The notes: generated by a model from the letters alone, not told the origin. Shown: positions 1-10,929, counted from the first letter of the stretch. The stretch is 64,000 bases of DNA from Scolanthus callimorphus (GCA_033964015.1 CM066920.1:7903912-7967911), one strand, 5' to 3'. Program-made: numbers and translations.

Positions 1-140
1 GTTTATAGCGTGTTTTCCTTTGTAAATTTTAGTTACTCGTACTTTGTACACCTGCTTGATAAAGAACACCTTTGGAATGCCATCTGGATAATGTGCGGGA
101 AGTTCCTCCGTGGGCCCTTCTATTACTCGTGCACGAATCG
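1..140 (-). CDS. TIMP: TIMP exon 2 (partial, continues left of window)
   Basis: Read on the - strand from 140. The preceding intron ends in a T-rich tract and CTGCAG. Two bases complete the codon split by intron 1 (giving Ala), and 46 codons follow, exactly to base 1. The peptide opens IRARVIEGPTEE and later reads KVRVTKIYKG. In TIMPs the corresponding stretches are the first beta strand, VIRAKV-like, and the strand ending in an IK..KG motif, so order and spacing agree with the NTR fold. No stop or convincing donor is seen before the window edge, so the true 3' end of the exon is unknown. Confidence 0.88.
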
Positions 141-825
141 CTGCAGAGTTGACAAAAAAAATCTACTTTAGCAGGAGCTCATTGCGTAGGGAGCGTCCAC
201 CCCCCATGTTTTCACAGTGTAACAGCGTACTGGAAAATGAAGCCTGGAAGAAGTTATTTTTAGCTTAAATTTTCGCGCAAAGATAACGTCACATTCGCTC
301 AACTGCCTCGTCCCTAGGCGTCTCTATTTAGTAGAAACAGAGAGAAAAGCCTCTGCGAGTGTTCTGGTAAGAGCGCGCAATGCATCTTCGGAACGGTTCG
401 TTTACGCAAAGCTTCCCACGATGCCTTTCGCGCTAGCTCGCTCCAAGTCGCTCTCGTTTCGAAGATCACTATAGAACGCGCCCGGCTTACGAGGCAGTTC
501 GCTCAACCAATTAGGATTGACCATTTTCCCCTGACCTCGCCTTATCTCGCCTTTCAATTGAACCATTTTCCCCTTATCTCGCTTTATCTCGCATAAACTC
601 GCGGCAAGATTAAGGTCCCAGAGTAGGCCTAGCGCGATCCTTCTGAATGGGATTTTCAGAGGGATTGTTTGTCCCGTGATCTTATTTTACAACCTGTGCG
701 CAGCACTATTCCCACAACAATATAGCACAGCCCTTGCGTGCATGACTGGATAGGAGTCTACAAGTTGACTATGTATTTGATTTTCATTGTCTGCGTGGGG
801 CTTATTCCAAAACGTTGACTGAACC

Positions 826-965
826 CAGTGGCGTAGAAAAGAGACGACTCTAATTATTTCTCGTATTTTGAAATATTGTGCTATATTGCTGTGTTTTTGT
901 CTTATAAAAGGGGGGTGGGGGGCTCCCTGGATTCTCTCAGGGTCCTCCCCCTGGCTACGCCTCTG
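826..965. mobile_element. Short non-autonomous element with CAGTGGCGTAG ends
   Basis: Begins CAGTGGCGTAG at 826 and ends CTACGCCTCTG at 965, giving imperfect 11 bp terminal inverted repeats. The interior has a G-run and a short self-complementary stretch (CTCCCTGG / CCCCCTGG). The same end type, CTGGCTACGCCGCTG, appears at 6196-6210. Ends of this form are common on animal hAT-like MITEs, but no target duplication is clear, so the class is uncertain. Confidence 0.4.
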
Positions 966-1164
966 GCACTTGTCGAAACCATACAAAAATGCATTAGATT
1001 TGATAGTTCATTCCAGATCGTCGCCCTCGTTTACGAAAACGAGAACTTTATGCGCGCAGTTTTGTTTTCAGAGTCTCAAACGTCGTGTGACTTTTGCGAA
1101 ACCTAAAAACATATCAGCGTTTCGAGTGTGAAGCTATTTACGATCGCAGGGGTCCTATACATTT

Positions 1165-1505
1165 TGCGGCTACATATATGAGTGCCTACTCGGCCTCCCA
1201 GAGCGCAAACATATCATAGTTTGTGTAATAGAACCATGAAACCACTAAGTACTTTAATCAAGTAGGTGCTATTTGGCCGCCGAGGAATATTGGTAACCTG
1301 CCAAAAGGATACGTACAACCGGAGAGACCCGAAATTCGGGTCCAATACATAGCGGTTACATTTAGGTACGTTCTCAGCCTCCCAGAGCGCGAACCTCATT
1401 GTTATAAATGGTAACGAATTCATCAAGTACTTTCTGCGAGGAGGTGATATTTGGCCGTTCCTGCATCAGATACTAAGTAACTAAAAGGTACTAAAAGGAT
1501 GGCCT
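1165..1505. repeat. Diverged tandem duplication, period about 185 bp
   Basis: Two head-to-tail copies share GCCTCCCAGAGCGC (near 1193 and 1377), an ATCAAGTA block and GATATTTGGCCG or GCTATTTGGCCG, each followed by a run of AAAAGGAT. The copies differ at many positions, so the duplication is old. Short ORFs here are incidental. Confidence 0.6.
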
Positions 1506-1739
1506 ATGTGGTACGTACTCGACAGACTGTATAGACCTATTTCGGAGCAAACTCGACCACCTTATAGGAGAAATGGCCGGTGTAAAACTTTGAGAGAATA
1601 AGGAAATTGGAAATCGATAATATCGTAATAAACGGGTACATTCAGATATCTACAAATATTTCTATTGTTTCTAGCTCTTTACCCATATTCCCTTGCGGTT
1701 TGGGGACGTGGGCTTGAGCGCTCTACCGACAACTAAAGT

Positions 1740-2190
1740 ACTGTCCACACTAATGCGACTTCGTTTGGCTTCGAAGCGAAAATGCACTTATCGATCCGCG
1801 TGCTCACTACCGTATTGGTACCGTTGGCAACTGTGCACACTAGTTTGATTTTCGTTGAAAACGGTAACGATTCAAGCAAGCCCAGTCACCACTGAGATTG
1901 CTGAACAGGAAAAAGAACTATTAATCTTTGTTTATTAAGATTCTCTAAATTCTCTAAGTGTTATAGAATTCTTTAGAAAAATCTAATAGCATGCTGTAGT
2001 GCATAAAATACTGTTCAAGTTTTCGAGTGAAGCAAGCGTTGCAAAGGTTTCGTTTTCATTTTTGTGAGCGTGTTCAAATCGATGCGATTTCAATAAATAC
2101 AGTCACCGTTTTAGTGAGAAGAGAAGGCCTTAACGCCTCAAAATGTACGCGGTTTAAAACGAAAACGCTTTAGTGTGAACAGGGTCTTTC
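1740..2190. mobile_element. MITE-like inverted-repeat element
   Basis: The left end reads CTGTCCACACTAATGCG; the right end, read backwards, gives CTGTTCACACTAAAGCG. Both continue into TTCGTTT-type sequence. This imperfect terminal inverted repeat brackets about 450 bp with no coding capacity. Target duplication is not clear, so the superfamily is unassigned. Confidence 0.5.
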
Positions 2191-2409
2191 AGCAGTACCT
2201 ACCCCGCTCAAAAGCTTAGAGCAGGAACCTCTGTTTGTGTAGTAAACGTAACTCGATAAACCGCCATAACAAGCCTAACAGCTCTAGGTGTGGTCATAAC
2301 CCTTTCCACTCATCACATATTACATACTACTCCATGTTGTCAAGAAAAACAACACATTAGTGCTCCAACGTTAGCAAGTGCTTGGAGTTTAAGTGGGTCA
2401 GCTTCGTTG

Positions 2410-2960
2410 GTGGCCAACAGATGAATTGTATGAAGGGCAATATGATTTGTGACTTCCTTTACTGCAATTTTCATAATTCTGCTAACTCTACGCCAACTAC
2501 CAAACCGCGATTTGGCTTCCGTCAATCAAATGAGTGAGCAGCTCTGGGTGATTCTACGCAGGCTGTGAGAAGTTTCTTTTGAACTAAGAAGGACTAACTC
2601 CAACTACCAAACCGCGATTTGGCTTCCGTCAATCAAATGAGTGAGCAGCTCTGGGTGATTCTACGCAGGCTGTGAGAAGTTTCTTTTGAACTAAGAAGGA
2701 CTAACTCCAACTACCAAACCGCGATTTGGCTTCCGTCAATCAAATGAGTGAACAGCTCTGGGTGATTCTACGCAGGCTGTGAGAAGTTTTTTTTTAACTA
2801 AGAAGAACTAGCTAGGCTTCAAATTTCAAATTTTCCACCATAAAATACAAACGAGACTAAGAAAAAATCCATTTAAAAAGTGTTTGATTGACGGAAGCCA
2901 AAACGCAGTTTGGCGCTCGGAAATGTAAAGTGGGAGTTCGCGGAATTATGAAAATCGCAG
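2410..2960. repeat. Inverted-repeat element carrying three 107 bp tandem units
   Basis: Tandem units start at 2493, 2600 and 2707, each opening CCAACTACCAAACCGCGATT and nearly identical to one another. The left flank (ACTGCAATTTTCATAATTCT, 2461-2480) and the segment after the array (TTGATTGACGGAAGCC, about 2882-2897) are inverted copies of sequence in or beside the units, so the whole looks like a foldback element with an expanded arm. Diverged relatives occur near 18585-18740 and 21290-21480. Confidence 0.7.
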
Positions 2961-5201
2961 AATGTACGATTTGCAGATTCTTTTATGCCACTTTTTCTAT
3001 GGATAACTACTTTTGTATACAGGAGTATATTCCTAACTGAAATGGTATCTCTCAGCCTTAAAAAGTACCCAGAGGTCGGGTCTCCGGATCCTGTGAGCAA
3101 TTCATGCCGCGCGTCCCGCTCCTGAGTTAAAATCAGCAACAAGACGACCAACGTTTCAATCTTATTCGGTCAAATAAACTAAAAAATGCACTGCACTCCG
3201 AAATGATGGTTGCTGATGGTTTTGAAGTGATGGTTTTGATGATGGTTTAGTTTTTTTTCTGGTGAATATCGCCACAATGAAACTTTCTTTATTCGGATGG
3301 ACATTCATCCTTTATACTCCGAAATGGAAACCACATTCACACCAAGCCACTTTTAGGGCTACCTCACCGCACGACCCCATTTTATATGCCATCAACGCCG
3401 AGAACTTAAAATATATTGATCGCCCCTAAGATATCTTTACTGCGCGCTAAAGTATAGTATATTCTACTCCAACGCAGTAACGACGGTACACAGCTGTGCC
3501 GCAGTGGATAATCATTTCCGCTTCTTAGCCCCTTTTCACCGACAAACTGTTCGTCTGCTATAAATTTCCAAGGTTGAACTCTTAGTGCAATTTAAACATT
3601 TCCCTCATAAGTCATATCGATGCCTTTTGAATATCAAGGAAGAAAAAGAAAGCCATTGTAACCTTTTCCTTAGATCCTTCAGAAACACAAGGCCTGTGAT
3701 AATTTGAATTCTCTTTTGTCAATTTTAAGCGATTTCGTGTGTTTCTGTTGATTCCGTGACCAGATCAAGTATCTTTGGATTGTCTTATGGCGTTAAAGCG
3801 CCCTCAGCATTTTAAGAACGCCCAAGCAATTATAGTTGCACTGTGATCATGCTGACTTTATTATTCAAACTATGGCTACGACCTAAAACACACACTGCTC
3901 TGCTCGCAGAAGTACCAGCGCAGCAATACTTTTTTCCTTTAAATTTACGTCGAGGACTTTCGCCCTTATTTTATTAAGAGCTACACTGACGGATATTCAA
4001 GTTTTGATGAGAAATTCCTGCTGTTGATGGTGCTTTGGCCATTTCATTTATAGCGTAAGCCGCACATGACCTTCTTTCAATTCACCGGTGTCTCGTTATC
4101 ACGGCAGGAAGGCACGGCGCTTACCCCGACACGCGAAAAATGGCTTACGCACAAATATTCTCCCATGGGACACCCTAAACAAATCATCATCATTTCGCCA
4201 TGAAATTTAGATCATGTTTTGTTCCGTGGGGGAAAAGGAGGTTAAAGAAACACGGGGTTAAGCTCCGATGAAAAGAAGAGTATTTCTAAGGCATTCTTAA
4301 AATTTCAGAAAACATGACATCACTACGTTCACAGAAACTTCACAGAACGTTTCTTGACACTAAAAATCATATAACTTCGTCATTTCCCTGGTCATTTTAA
4401 AATTTTGTTTGGACATTTATAACCACCTGTGGCAATTAATAGATCAGGGGTAATTGAAGCAAAAGAACTGTAGAGCCGGAGAATAAAACGTTTAATCGGA
4501 AATTCATAAGCACTCAGTTTCCGTGTTGTCTGCGGTCGAGAAAACGGACGCCAAAGTTATTTAAATCTCACAAAATATAACAATACTTACGAATAGCTTC
4601 TTAACTGAACTTTCAACAAACGGAACACCGACAATTGCAATGATGTATTTAAAAAAAAATAAGTTAACTTGAAGTGTTTAAAATTTGACGCTTTGGCTGA
4701 CAGACAATAACTTTCCTCCAAAAACGCACAGCGCGTTTCTATTTAGACTAAAATCTTAAGCAAATATTTCGTAGTGTATCTGTGACCTTGGAGTGTTTGT
4801 TCTTTGAAGATGCTCAGAGTTTTGACACGAAGCAATTATATTCGGTATGCAAAAAAATATTTTTCGCACTCTTGAGAACTGGAATAGGAGGCATGGGATT
4901 AATATTTACTGACACTGATTCTGTCGTTTTCATAGAATCTTTGCAACGTTTTTCACTTGGAAAGTTCCATAATTTCTCCAAGCTATTCTCTATACTAAAA
5001 CAACAAGAAAGAATATGACGCAAATAGATCTGTCAAGCTTTGGACATTGTTGAACGGTTTTTGAATACGAAAACATTCTAAGTACATGAACGCGCAAGAC
5101 GCCCCTTGCTTACAAATCGACTCAGTGTCGCGTTCGTGATTAATAAAGATCGTTAATCCCAGTAATCCAAGAGAACTGAGCAGCATTTGCTTTCTACTTA
5201 C

Positions 5202-5310
5202 CAAAGTCAGCTCTGCAGAAATGTTCCTGGGGATGTGAAGGAATGCATGAACAAGACTCCGCCACAACTACACCACAGAAAATAACACTCACGATACAGA
5301 GAAGCTTCAT
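5202..5310 (-). CDS. TIMP: TIMP exon 1: signal peptide and inhibitory N-terminus
   Basis: ATG at 5310-5308 opens a 36-codon reading frame that ends at 5202 in phase 1, followed by the donor gtaagt. Residues 1-19, MKLLCIVSVIFCGVVVAES, form a signal peptide; an A-x-S cleavage context would release a chain beginning CSCIPSHPQEHFC. Cys at mature positions 1, 3 and 13 is the exact TIMP spacing, and Ser2 is as in TIMP-2 and TIMP-4. In known TIMPs the free amino group and carbonyl of Cys1 chelate the metalloproteinase zinc. The start is chosen because it is the only Met before the signal peptide and lies a plausible distance from a TATA box at 5401-5408. Confidence 0.92.
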
Positions 5311-5400
5311 TGTCAAATACTCTCTATTCTGATACCGATTTACCGTCCGGCCAAGTCGCTGCAGATAAGCAAATGAGTCTTAGCTTTTGTATACGTTCAG

Positions 5401-5408
5401 TATTTATA
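5401..5408 (-). promoter_or_regulatory. TATA box of TIMP
   Basis: On the - strand this reads TATAAATA, 91 bp before the TIMP ATG. Transcription would start near 5375, giving a 5' untranslated region of about 65 nt. The position and match are good, but no start site is demonstrated. Confidence 0.5.
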
Positions 5409-5636
5409 GAAAGAAATCGATTAAACCGGATCCGCGCAACTGAAAACTTGTGTCAGCGGCATACGGGTGAATAACAATGGTATTGCATTACTCCCCTCTC
5501 TAAAAGACCTAAACGGGATGATAAGTATGCGGTGATATTAAGTTGAGGAGTGCTTTTGGTCAGCTGGGGTAACCATTAGCTGCTTTAGACAGCGTTTTTG
5601 TATAAGCAACTCACGTATTGCCATCTGGACGTCTGG

Positions 5637-6008
5637 GTTGATACACCTATTTTAAAAAGGTTGCTTTGTGAATTGGTGTTTGGTCGTCGGACGCTATTGT
5701 TTAGTGCACATTCAAGTACAGAATCAAACAACAACAACAGCAACAAGCAAACAAACAAAGTTATTAAGAATCAAGAAGAAAATTACAAATAAGAGCCCTA
5801 GCCCGCAAATAGCGCAAGCGTCAAGGCGGGAAGGACTACATAGAACAAGTATTGTACTCCGCGCTTCACCGGCCAAATCGGGAAGTGATCGTTGAACCCA
5901 CGGAAGACAAGGCGATTCTTTGCTGGAGTGACCACTAAACACTGATGTTCTACGACCAAACACCAATTCCCAAAACAACCTTTTTGAAATTGGTGTATAC
6001 CACACTGT
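5637..6008. repeat. Inverted repeat, arms about 80 bp
   Basis: Left arm 5637-5718 and right arm about 5921-6008 are inverted copies that share AATTGGTGTTTGGTCGT and an AAAAAGGTTG block. A related fragment lies at 14960-15020. The 200 bp between the arms includes CAA-rich simple sequence. ORFs on both strands here are by-products. Confidence 0.6.
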
Positions 6009-6039
6009 GTGGTGTCTTGCATTTCTTTCTTTTTTAATT

Positions 6040-6212
6040 AACTTAGCCAGAAGAGCTATAGACCCCCCGGGTCCAGGGGGACACAGCCCCCCCTTCTCAG
6101 AAATTTTCCCTGTAAAATTTTTACTGTATTTGCTGGAGAAAATGTGAACATTTTCGTCCCATGTTTTCACTATCCGGCCCCCCCTTCAGAAATTCCTGGC
6201 TACGCCGCTGGA
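6040..6212. repeat. Transposon-end fragment with C-runs
   Basis: GC-rich stretch with C homopolymers ending in CCTGGCTACGCCGCTG at 6195-6210, the same end type as the element at 826-965. Only one end is evident. The rest of 6213-6945 is AT-rich without a recognised feature, apart from two similar blocks (CTAAAAATAGGATAACCTTG near 6511 and a diverged copy near 6772) that look like an old tandem duplication. Confidence 0.35.
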
Positions 6213-6945
6213 CAAAGCGCAGTTTATTCACAAAGTGTACAGCATTTTGAGTCACTCTCTCCGCGAAACGCTGCCTTTCTTGGTGAACGAAAACATTGAG
6301 GCCATTATCGTCTTAAATATATAACCGGTATAACCACTAGTTGGATTTGGCCTGGTATCTGACTGGTATGAGGGTCATACGTGCTGTGTACTGACCTTCA
6401 TATTCTTCATATGTTTCATAGTTTAGCAATTGAATTTTATAATTCTTTTTTTCCAAGAACGTTGTGAATGGTCTTTCCGACAGCGCCTATATCAAAATAA
6501 TAATGAAAGGCTAAAAATAGGATAACCTTGCCAAGATTGTATGCCACTTGGGGTCTCATATCGTGAGAATCTTGGGTTGGCTTTTGAAACTGCAGTATTG
6601 TCTAATGCCCCATTTTTGTGTAGTGGATGCTGCGCAAACACCAGGACGCAGGCACATCTTTGAATCATGAAGTTTATTTCTTAATACTGTGAGTTTAATA
6701 ACGTGAGCTTTATTTTAATAACGTTTTCAGTGTTTTGTCTTTCAGTGCGCATATCAAAAAATAATGAGAAACTAAAGATAGTATAAACTTGTTAGAGATT
6801 GTACGCCACATTTTGAGCCTCATATCTTGAGCGGGCGTTTGAAATAGGAGTGATAAAGCGTTCCTTAGATGTTTATGTATCCTTCTAGAAATCCAATGCA
6901 AAGTTTGCTTTCATGTTGGATCCCAAAATCACATCTGCGAAGCAA

Positions 6946-7242
6946 TTAGCGCGCAGTCAATGCTTTCGTGAAACAATTAACACGATCAATAAACTCTCGT
7001 AGAGTCTCTCCTTCATCGGTACGACGAATGTCCGTTCCGACACAGCTCCGACAGACATATTCTTCTCCGAAGAAACAACTGGCTACTCGACTTCTGCTTT
7101 CTAACTCTTTATACCGGAATATGTCAACGAAATCCCGAAATCTATCGGTTCCTGCGCCGAAATCTCGGTGCAGGAAAGGCACTTCAATTTCCACGAATTT
7201 CTCATGCAGCGATTGATATAGGCGGACTTCCTGTGATATTTC
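6946..7242 (-). CDS. Unassigned ORF fragment, possibly exon or retroelement relic
   Basis: An open frame on the - strand extends from about 7242, just after an in-frame TAG, to a stop at 6946. It has a Met at 7194 and 82 residues from there. The sequence is mixed and charged, not AT-run-like: it contains VPFLHRDFGAGTDRFRDF near its start and DEGETLREFIDRVNCFTKAL at its end. The latter loosely resembles a retroelement Gag segment. The sequence preceding it could serve as a weak splice acceptor. I do not recognise the family. It is antisense to synapsin and upstream of the TIMP promoter, so it could also be chance sequence. Confidence 0.25.
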   Translation of the reverse strand, partial: EISQEVRLYQSLHEKFVEIEVPFLHRDFGAGTDRFRDFVDIFRYKELESRSRVASCFFGEEYVCRSCVGTDIRRTDEGETLREFIDRVNCFTKALTAR

Positions 7243-7542
7243 AATTATGTTATCCTCCTATTCTTCTCTAAACACTCCAATTGCGAGGAAATTGTGGTTG
7301 TCTGACTGCAGTAGATTTACAGATAGTTAAAATATTTGGGAAGAGAACGTTAACACTTGGATACAAGTTGCTAACAATACACACGGGAGACTATACCGTA
7401 TAAACATACAATGTTTACCATTTTGTTGACTCGCAGTATGTAGAAGAAGTAATAAATAATAACAATAACAACAACACGATAATTATGGTCTTTGGGAATA
7501 AGACAGCTTATCGCAGCCAGCCTTCGAGTACAATCAGTTTAT

Positions 7543-7590
7543 ACAGTACTGTGTTTTCATGTTCATACAGTACTGTGTTTTCATGTTCAT
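7543..7590. repeat. 24 bp direct repeat, two copies
   Basis: ATACAGTACTGTGTTTTCAT is repeated exactly in tandem with the next four bases. The rest of 7243-8220 is AT-rich with nothing recognised, except a block at 7905-7960 (TAGAAGTTTTTGCCTGACCT) that recurs at 50290-50320. Confidence 0.7.
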
Positions 7591-8221
7591 ATTGCAGAAA
7601 AAATAAAACATTTATAGCGCTTATCCATTACTATACTGTGCTACTGTAGGCGGAATAAATAATTGGTAAAATCAACAATAGGGTGTAGCATGTAGCGGGC
7701 AAATACTGCCTAGTGTAATTATCTTAAAAGGGTTTAATTAATTAAGTAATCACTTAACCAAAAAAGCAAACTGAATTAAGGAAGCTTCGAATAAGAAATT
7801 ATCAAAATAAATCTTGTTGGCTGCAAAGCCTCTTAAATAATGCGGGGAAGGTCATTGTGAACACTTTGTTTTCCCTAAATCTTCGAATCATCCAATCAAA
7901 TACTAAGTTTAGAAGTTTTTGCCTGACCTGACGTCATCTTATTTGCATAATATGGTAAAGAGCAATATCTTTTGAGCAGATAATAAAGGTACGGAATCCA
8001 ATTAAACGGTATTCATATTTTTAAGCCACAGCTCTCTTCCCTTCTATTTTCATGTTAGGTGTGATATGCTATCCAAATGCTGTTTTCTTTTTCATTCGCT
8101 TATTGAGAATAATTTAGAACCGCAGACAAGACATATCAAGTAGTCTTTATAATATCACTTTGTAATTCTAGGACTACCTCAAAGAGTTTCGTCTTTGAAC
8201 CAAACGAATCTTACCACATAA

Positions 8222-8298
8222 CTAATGATTTTGGCATTGGCCCTAATGCGAGGGTGTAATTTTAATAACCTCATCCCGGCCAATGCCAAAATCATTAG
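8222..8298. repeat. Hairpin with 21 bp stem upstream of a synapsin exon
   Basis: CTAATGATTTTGGCATTGG and its reverse complement form a near-perfect stem around a 35 bp loop, 70 bp before the synapsin exon at 8368. It resembles the small foldback elements found elsewhere in the window. Confidence 0.65.
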
Positions 8299-8367
8299 CC
8301 ATAATATAACCCCCAAACTGAAGTGTTTATTTTAAGCGGTCCTCTTCTTGTTCTTTCCGTTTTTCAG

Positions 8368-8430
8368 TTGATTACGCCACGATTCCCAGTGGTGGTGAAG
8401 GTAGGACATGGGAACTCAGGATATGGAAAG
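8368..8430 (+). CDS. SYN: Synapsin exon a (C domain, ATP-binding loop)
   Basis: A 21-codon exon between TTTTCAG and gtaggt, beginning and ending in phase 0. It encodes LITPRFPVVVKVGHGNSGYGK. In mammalian synapsin I the matching block is YPVVVKMGHAHSGMGK, which carries the nucleotide-binding lysine and the flexible loop. Both lysines and the G-H..SG.GK pattern are kept. This is the first synapsin exon seen in the window. Confidence 0.92.
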
Positions 8431-8635
8431 GTAGGTTAATATTCTGAAATGACAATAACAATGTTTTCGCATATGACGTGCGAGTGAACCTTTATGGATT
8501 CGCGATCGAGGGATATAGAGCCCGCAAATGTAATAATTACCAGCAAATGTAATAAGGTTTTACCCGCAAGTGTAATATATATAGAATAATACATAGGCGC
8601 GCCGAGATCTGGAATTTATCTTCGAGTGTTCAATA

Positions 8636-8839
8636 GACCTCTTTCGCTTGGGCGTATATAATTATTGTGCTCATTTCAGATCACGTGGCATTCATTTGAA
8701 TAATCCTACGGCCTTTGTCTGGGTTGCTTTCATTTTCATATGTCCTTCGGTGTGTAGCAGAAAAACAAATAAAAAGAATACTCATGGGAATGCCATGTGA
8801 TCTGAAATGGGACAACATTACGCCCAAGAGAAAGAGGTC
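8636..8839. mobile_element. TA-flanked MITE, 204 bp
   Basis: Ends GACCTCTTTCGCTTGGGCG and its inverted partner are flanked by TA at 8634-8635 and 8840-8841. A second stem, CAGATCACGTGGCATTC with GAATGCCATGTGATCTG, lies inside. Part of the same family, in the other orientation, is at 48697-48800. The TA duplication suggests a Tc1/mariner-type mobiliser. Confidence 0.75.
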
Positions 8840-8921
8840 TATTTGATCTCAACGAATGAGCGCAGCGAACGAGTGAGATTTCAAATTTTTGAAAACGACA
8901 CACAATTAATTTGGGAAATTA

Positions 8922-9438
8922 GGGACTGTTCGTTAATTACGTCGCAGGGGGGGCTGGTGTTTTTTTCTGCTAATAGGTTTTGTGAAAACTTACCCCCGTA
9001 CAAAAAAAGTAGTTTCAATTTCTACCCCTTCGAAAAACGGCTATTTGAAATTTTACCCCCCTCCCCTGCGCGCTAATTGACTAAGCTACAATGTAAGCAT
9101 CAAAATGGCGTCTAAACTAAGTACGATTGTTGAAGAGGATGTACCGGTAGAACAAGCTCTAACTGGCAAGAAAAGAGAGGCTGAGAAGTTCTACAGAAAC
9201 CTTTAGTAGGAAATCTTTAGTTTGCTTAGGACACTCCGGATTTATACAGTGCTCTGCGTTTCACGCAATTGCACTCAATCTCAGTCCTAGTCTGTTGAAA
9301 ATTTGCATGACACTGAAATGCACCCCCCAAAAGTTTCGCGTGTTCTAAAAATTTACCCCCAAATTTTTCAACGTTCTGCAAAATTTACCCCCCCTATAAA
9401 ACCACCAGCCCCCTACGACGTAATTAACGAACAGTCCC
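8922..9438. mobile_element. PIF/Harbinger-like MITE, 517 bp, TTA-flanked
   Basis: The terminal inverted repeats begin GGGACTGTTCGTTAATTACG and are nearly perfect for 24 bp. The target duplication is TTA at 8919-8921 and 9439-9441. A 3 bp TWA duplication with GGG-starting ends is typical of PIF/Harbinger. The interior has runs of CCCCC and GGGGGG but no transposase. Confidence 0.8.
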
Positions 9439-9834
9439 TTACACAGGAGCAACCGGCTAATTACAAGGCCGTCCATAAATACGAGGCAGGCAACAATGTT
9501 GAACGACATTGAACTGACTGGTTTAGCACATCCGGCAAATGTTGAATCAAACGTTGAAATAGTTTAGCCCAAGCTGAAGGTCGAAGAGGGTGGTGGTTGA
9601 GTATTTGATTTCTTCGGGGATCGCTCTATTTACTGTTTACGCATTGCTTTATACTGTTTACGCATTGCTTTACTGTTCTATAAAGATGATCAACAGAAAG
9701 AAACCATTTGTAAACCAATTACAAAGCACCCAACCGAGCCAATAGGGGTAATTCTAGAACTGTGGAGCTGCCCTATAGAGGACATACTGTTCTTCCCTGA
9801 TAAGGCTGTACCATGTCCGGTTACAGTCGTCCTA

Positions 9835-10760
9835 ACCCCATCCAGACTGGGCTTTTTTGACCATCTGTGACTGGGGGGGGGGGGGGGGGGGGGGCTAATT
9901 CGGCCCCCCTCTATATCTCTGGAACCACTGGGGCTATGATCATCAAACTTTCACACAATGACCATGAGCCTTAGACAAATCACCACACCTATTTTTGTCA
10001 CGTGGGAGCAAAATGTGACGTCACAATGACGTCATTCTCAATGTTTTATCAATTTTTAAGTAATTTTAATTAACTTCCAAAAACTTGGTAGATAATACTC
10101 TAAAAGCCAACTAATTAACATCAAGATAATGTAAATGTAATAATTTGTGACATTAACACATAAATTTTATTAAACTTGTGTCATAATGACGACTTTTGAA
10201 AATATTGTCCGCCATCTTGGATCCGCCATCTTGGATCCGCCATCTTGGATTTCATTTAATTTCCATTTGACTCTTCAGATAAATACTCAATGAGAAAAAA
10301 ATGGTCAAAATGTACAAAATACTCATCAAAGAAGTGTTTGACATTCAAAAAGTTGAATTAAAAGGAAACTTGTGAATCCCAGAGCTAGTTTTAGACCATA
10401 TGTTAAAATGAACAAAATCCCCCTACCCCTCCCCCCAAAGATTTTGTGTCAAAAATTAATTAGCCTGTACATAAATTACTAAGGAGTACAAGCTCCGATA
10501 GTCATAAATCTGTCCAACATTAAGCTTGAAATATGAAAAATTCACGTTTTTTCGAGTTTTGCAAAACATGCATGTCAAAATGTGGTTGCCATGGAAACTG
10601 GGTCGTTGACACTGACATGTCATTGACACCAAAATGTCCCCAGATAAATTTTAGGAAAAGTCACGAAGTTTCACCATCATAGCTGCAGTGGTTTTAGAGT
10701 AATCAGGATTTTACTGGAGGGGGGGCTCGAAAAGCCCCCCCCCCCCAGTCTGGATAGGGT
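9835..10760. mobile_element. TA-flanked element, 926 bp, with G- and C-homopolymers
   Basis: Ends ACCCCATCCAGACTGGG and CCCAGTCTGGATAGGGT are inverted, with TA on both sides. Inside the left end is a run of more than 20 G (about 9870-9894), and inside the right end a C-run (10737-10746). A 15 bp unit containing CGCCATCTTGGATC is repeated three times near 10210-10250. There is no coding capacity. Confidence 0.75.
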
Positions 10761-10929
10761 TAATCTTATATACAGAGTCTAATTTATTCAGAAAAAAAGC
10801 AAGAAGATCATTTATCCTACAGTAACACTTTAAGTTATGCGAAAGCACCGAACAGGGTTTCCCCCTGTCTGCGAGAAGAGAGTGTATATCTCCTTGTATC
10901 GAGGAACTCCAAAATTTCAAAAATTGCTC

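Larger units (their letters stand above)
141..5201 (-). other. TIMP intron 1 (about 5.1 kb, repeat-bearing)
   Basis: Intron between the two visible TIMP exons. It holds a 140 bp element at 826-965, a diverged tandem duplication at 1165-1505, an inverted-repeat element at about 1740-2190, and a repeat with three 107 bp units at 2410-2960. From 2961 to 5200 I see only short AT-rich ORFs with no recognisable domain. The stretch 296-500 has short inverted pieces (CTGCCTCGT near 305 and ACGAGGCAG near 490) that look like an old MITE. If TIMP is nested, this is also synapsin intron sequence. Confidence 0.75.
1..5310 (-). other. TIMP: TIMP gene, 5' part (gene span, runs off left edge)
   Basis: Gene span of a tissue inhibitor of metalloproteinases on the - strand. 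Two exons are visible, 5310-5202 and 140-1, separated by a 5,061 bp intron with a GT donor and AG acceptor. Joined, they give a signal peptide followed by the start of a netrin-like (NTR) inhibitory domain: 36 codons, one split codon and 46 further codons. TIMPs are secreted proteins that block matrix metalloproteinases by placing their N-terminal Cys1 on the catalytic zinc. The rest of the NTR domain and any C-terminal domain lie left of the window. The gene runs antisense to the synapsin exons at 8368-14011, with its start 3.06 kb from the nearest one. Confidence 0.9.

Noticed and set aside
2493..2812. CRISPR-like regular repeats
   Set aside because: Units are long, contiguous tandem copies without spacers, in a eukaryotic intron.
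5724..6170. 148-codon ORF on the - strand
   Set aside because: Runs through an inverted repeat and C-run-containing transposon fragment; composition follows the repeats.
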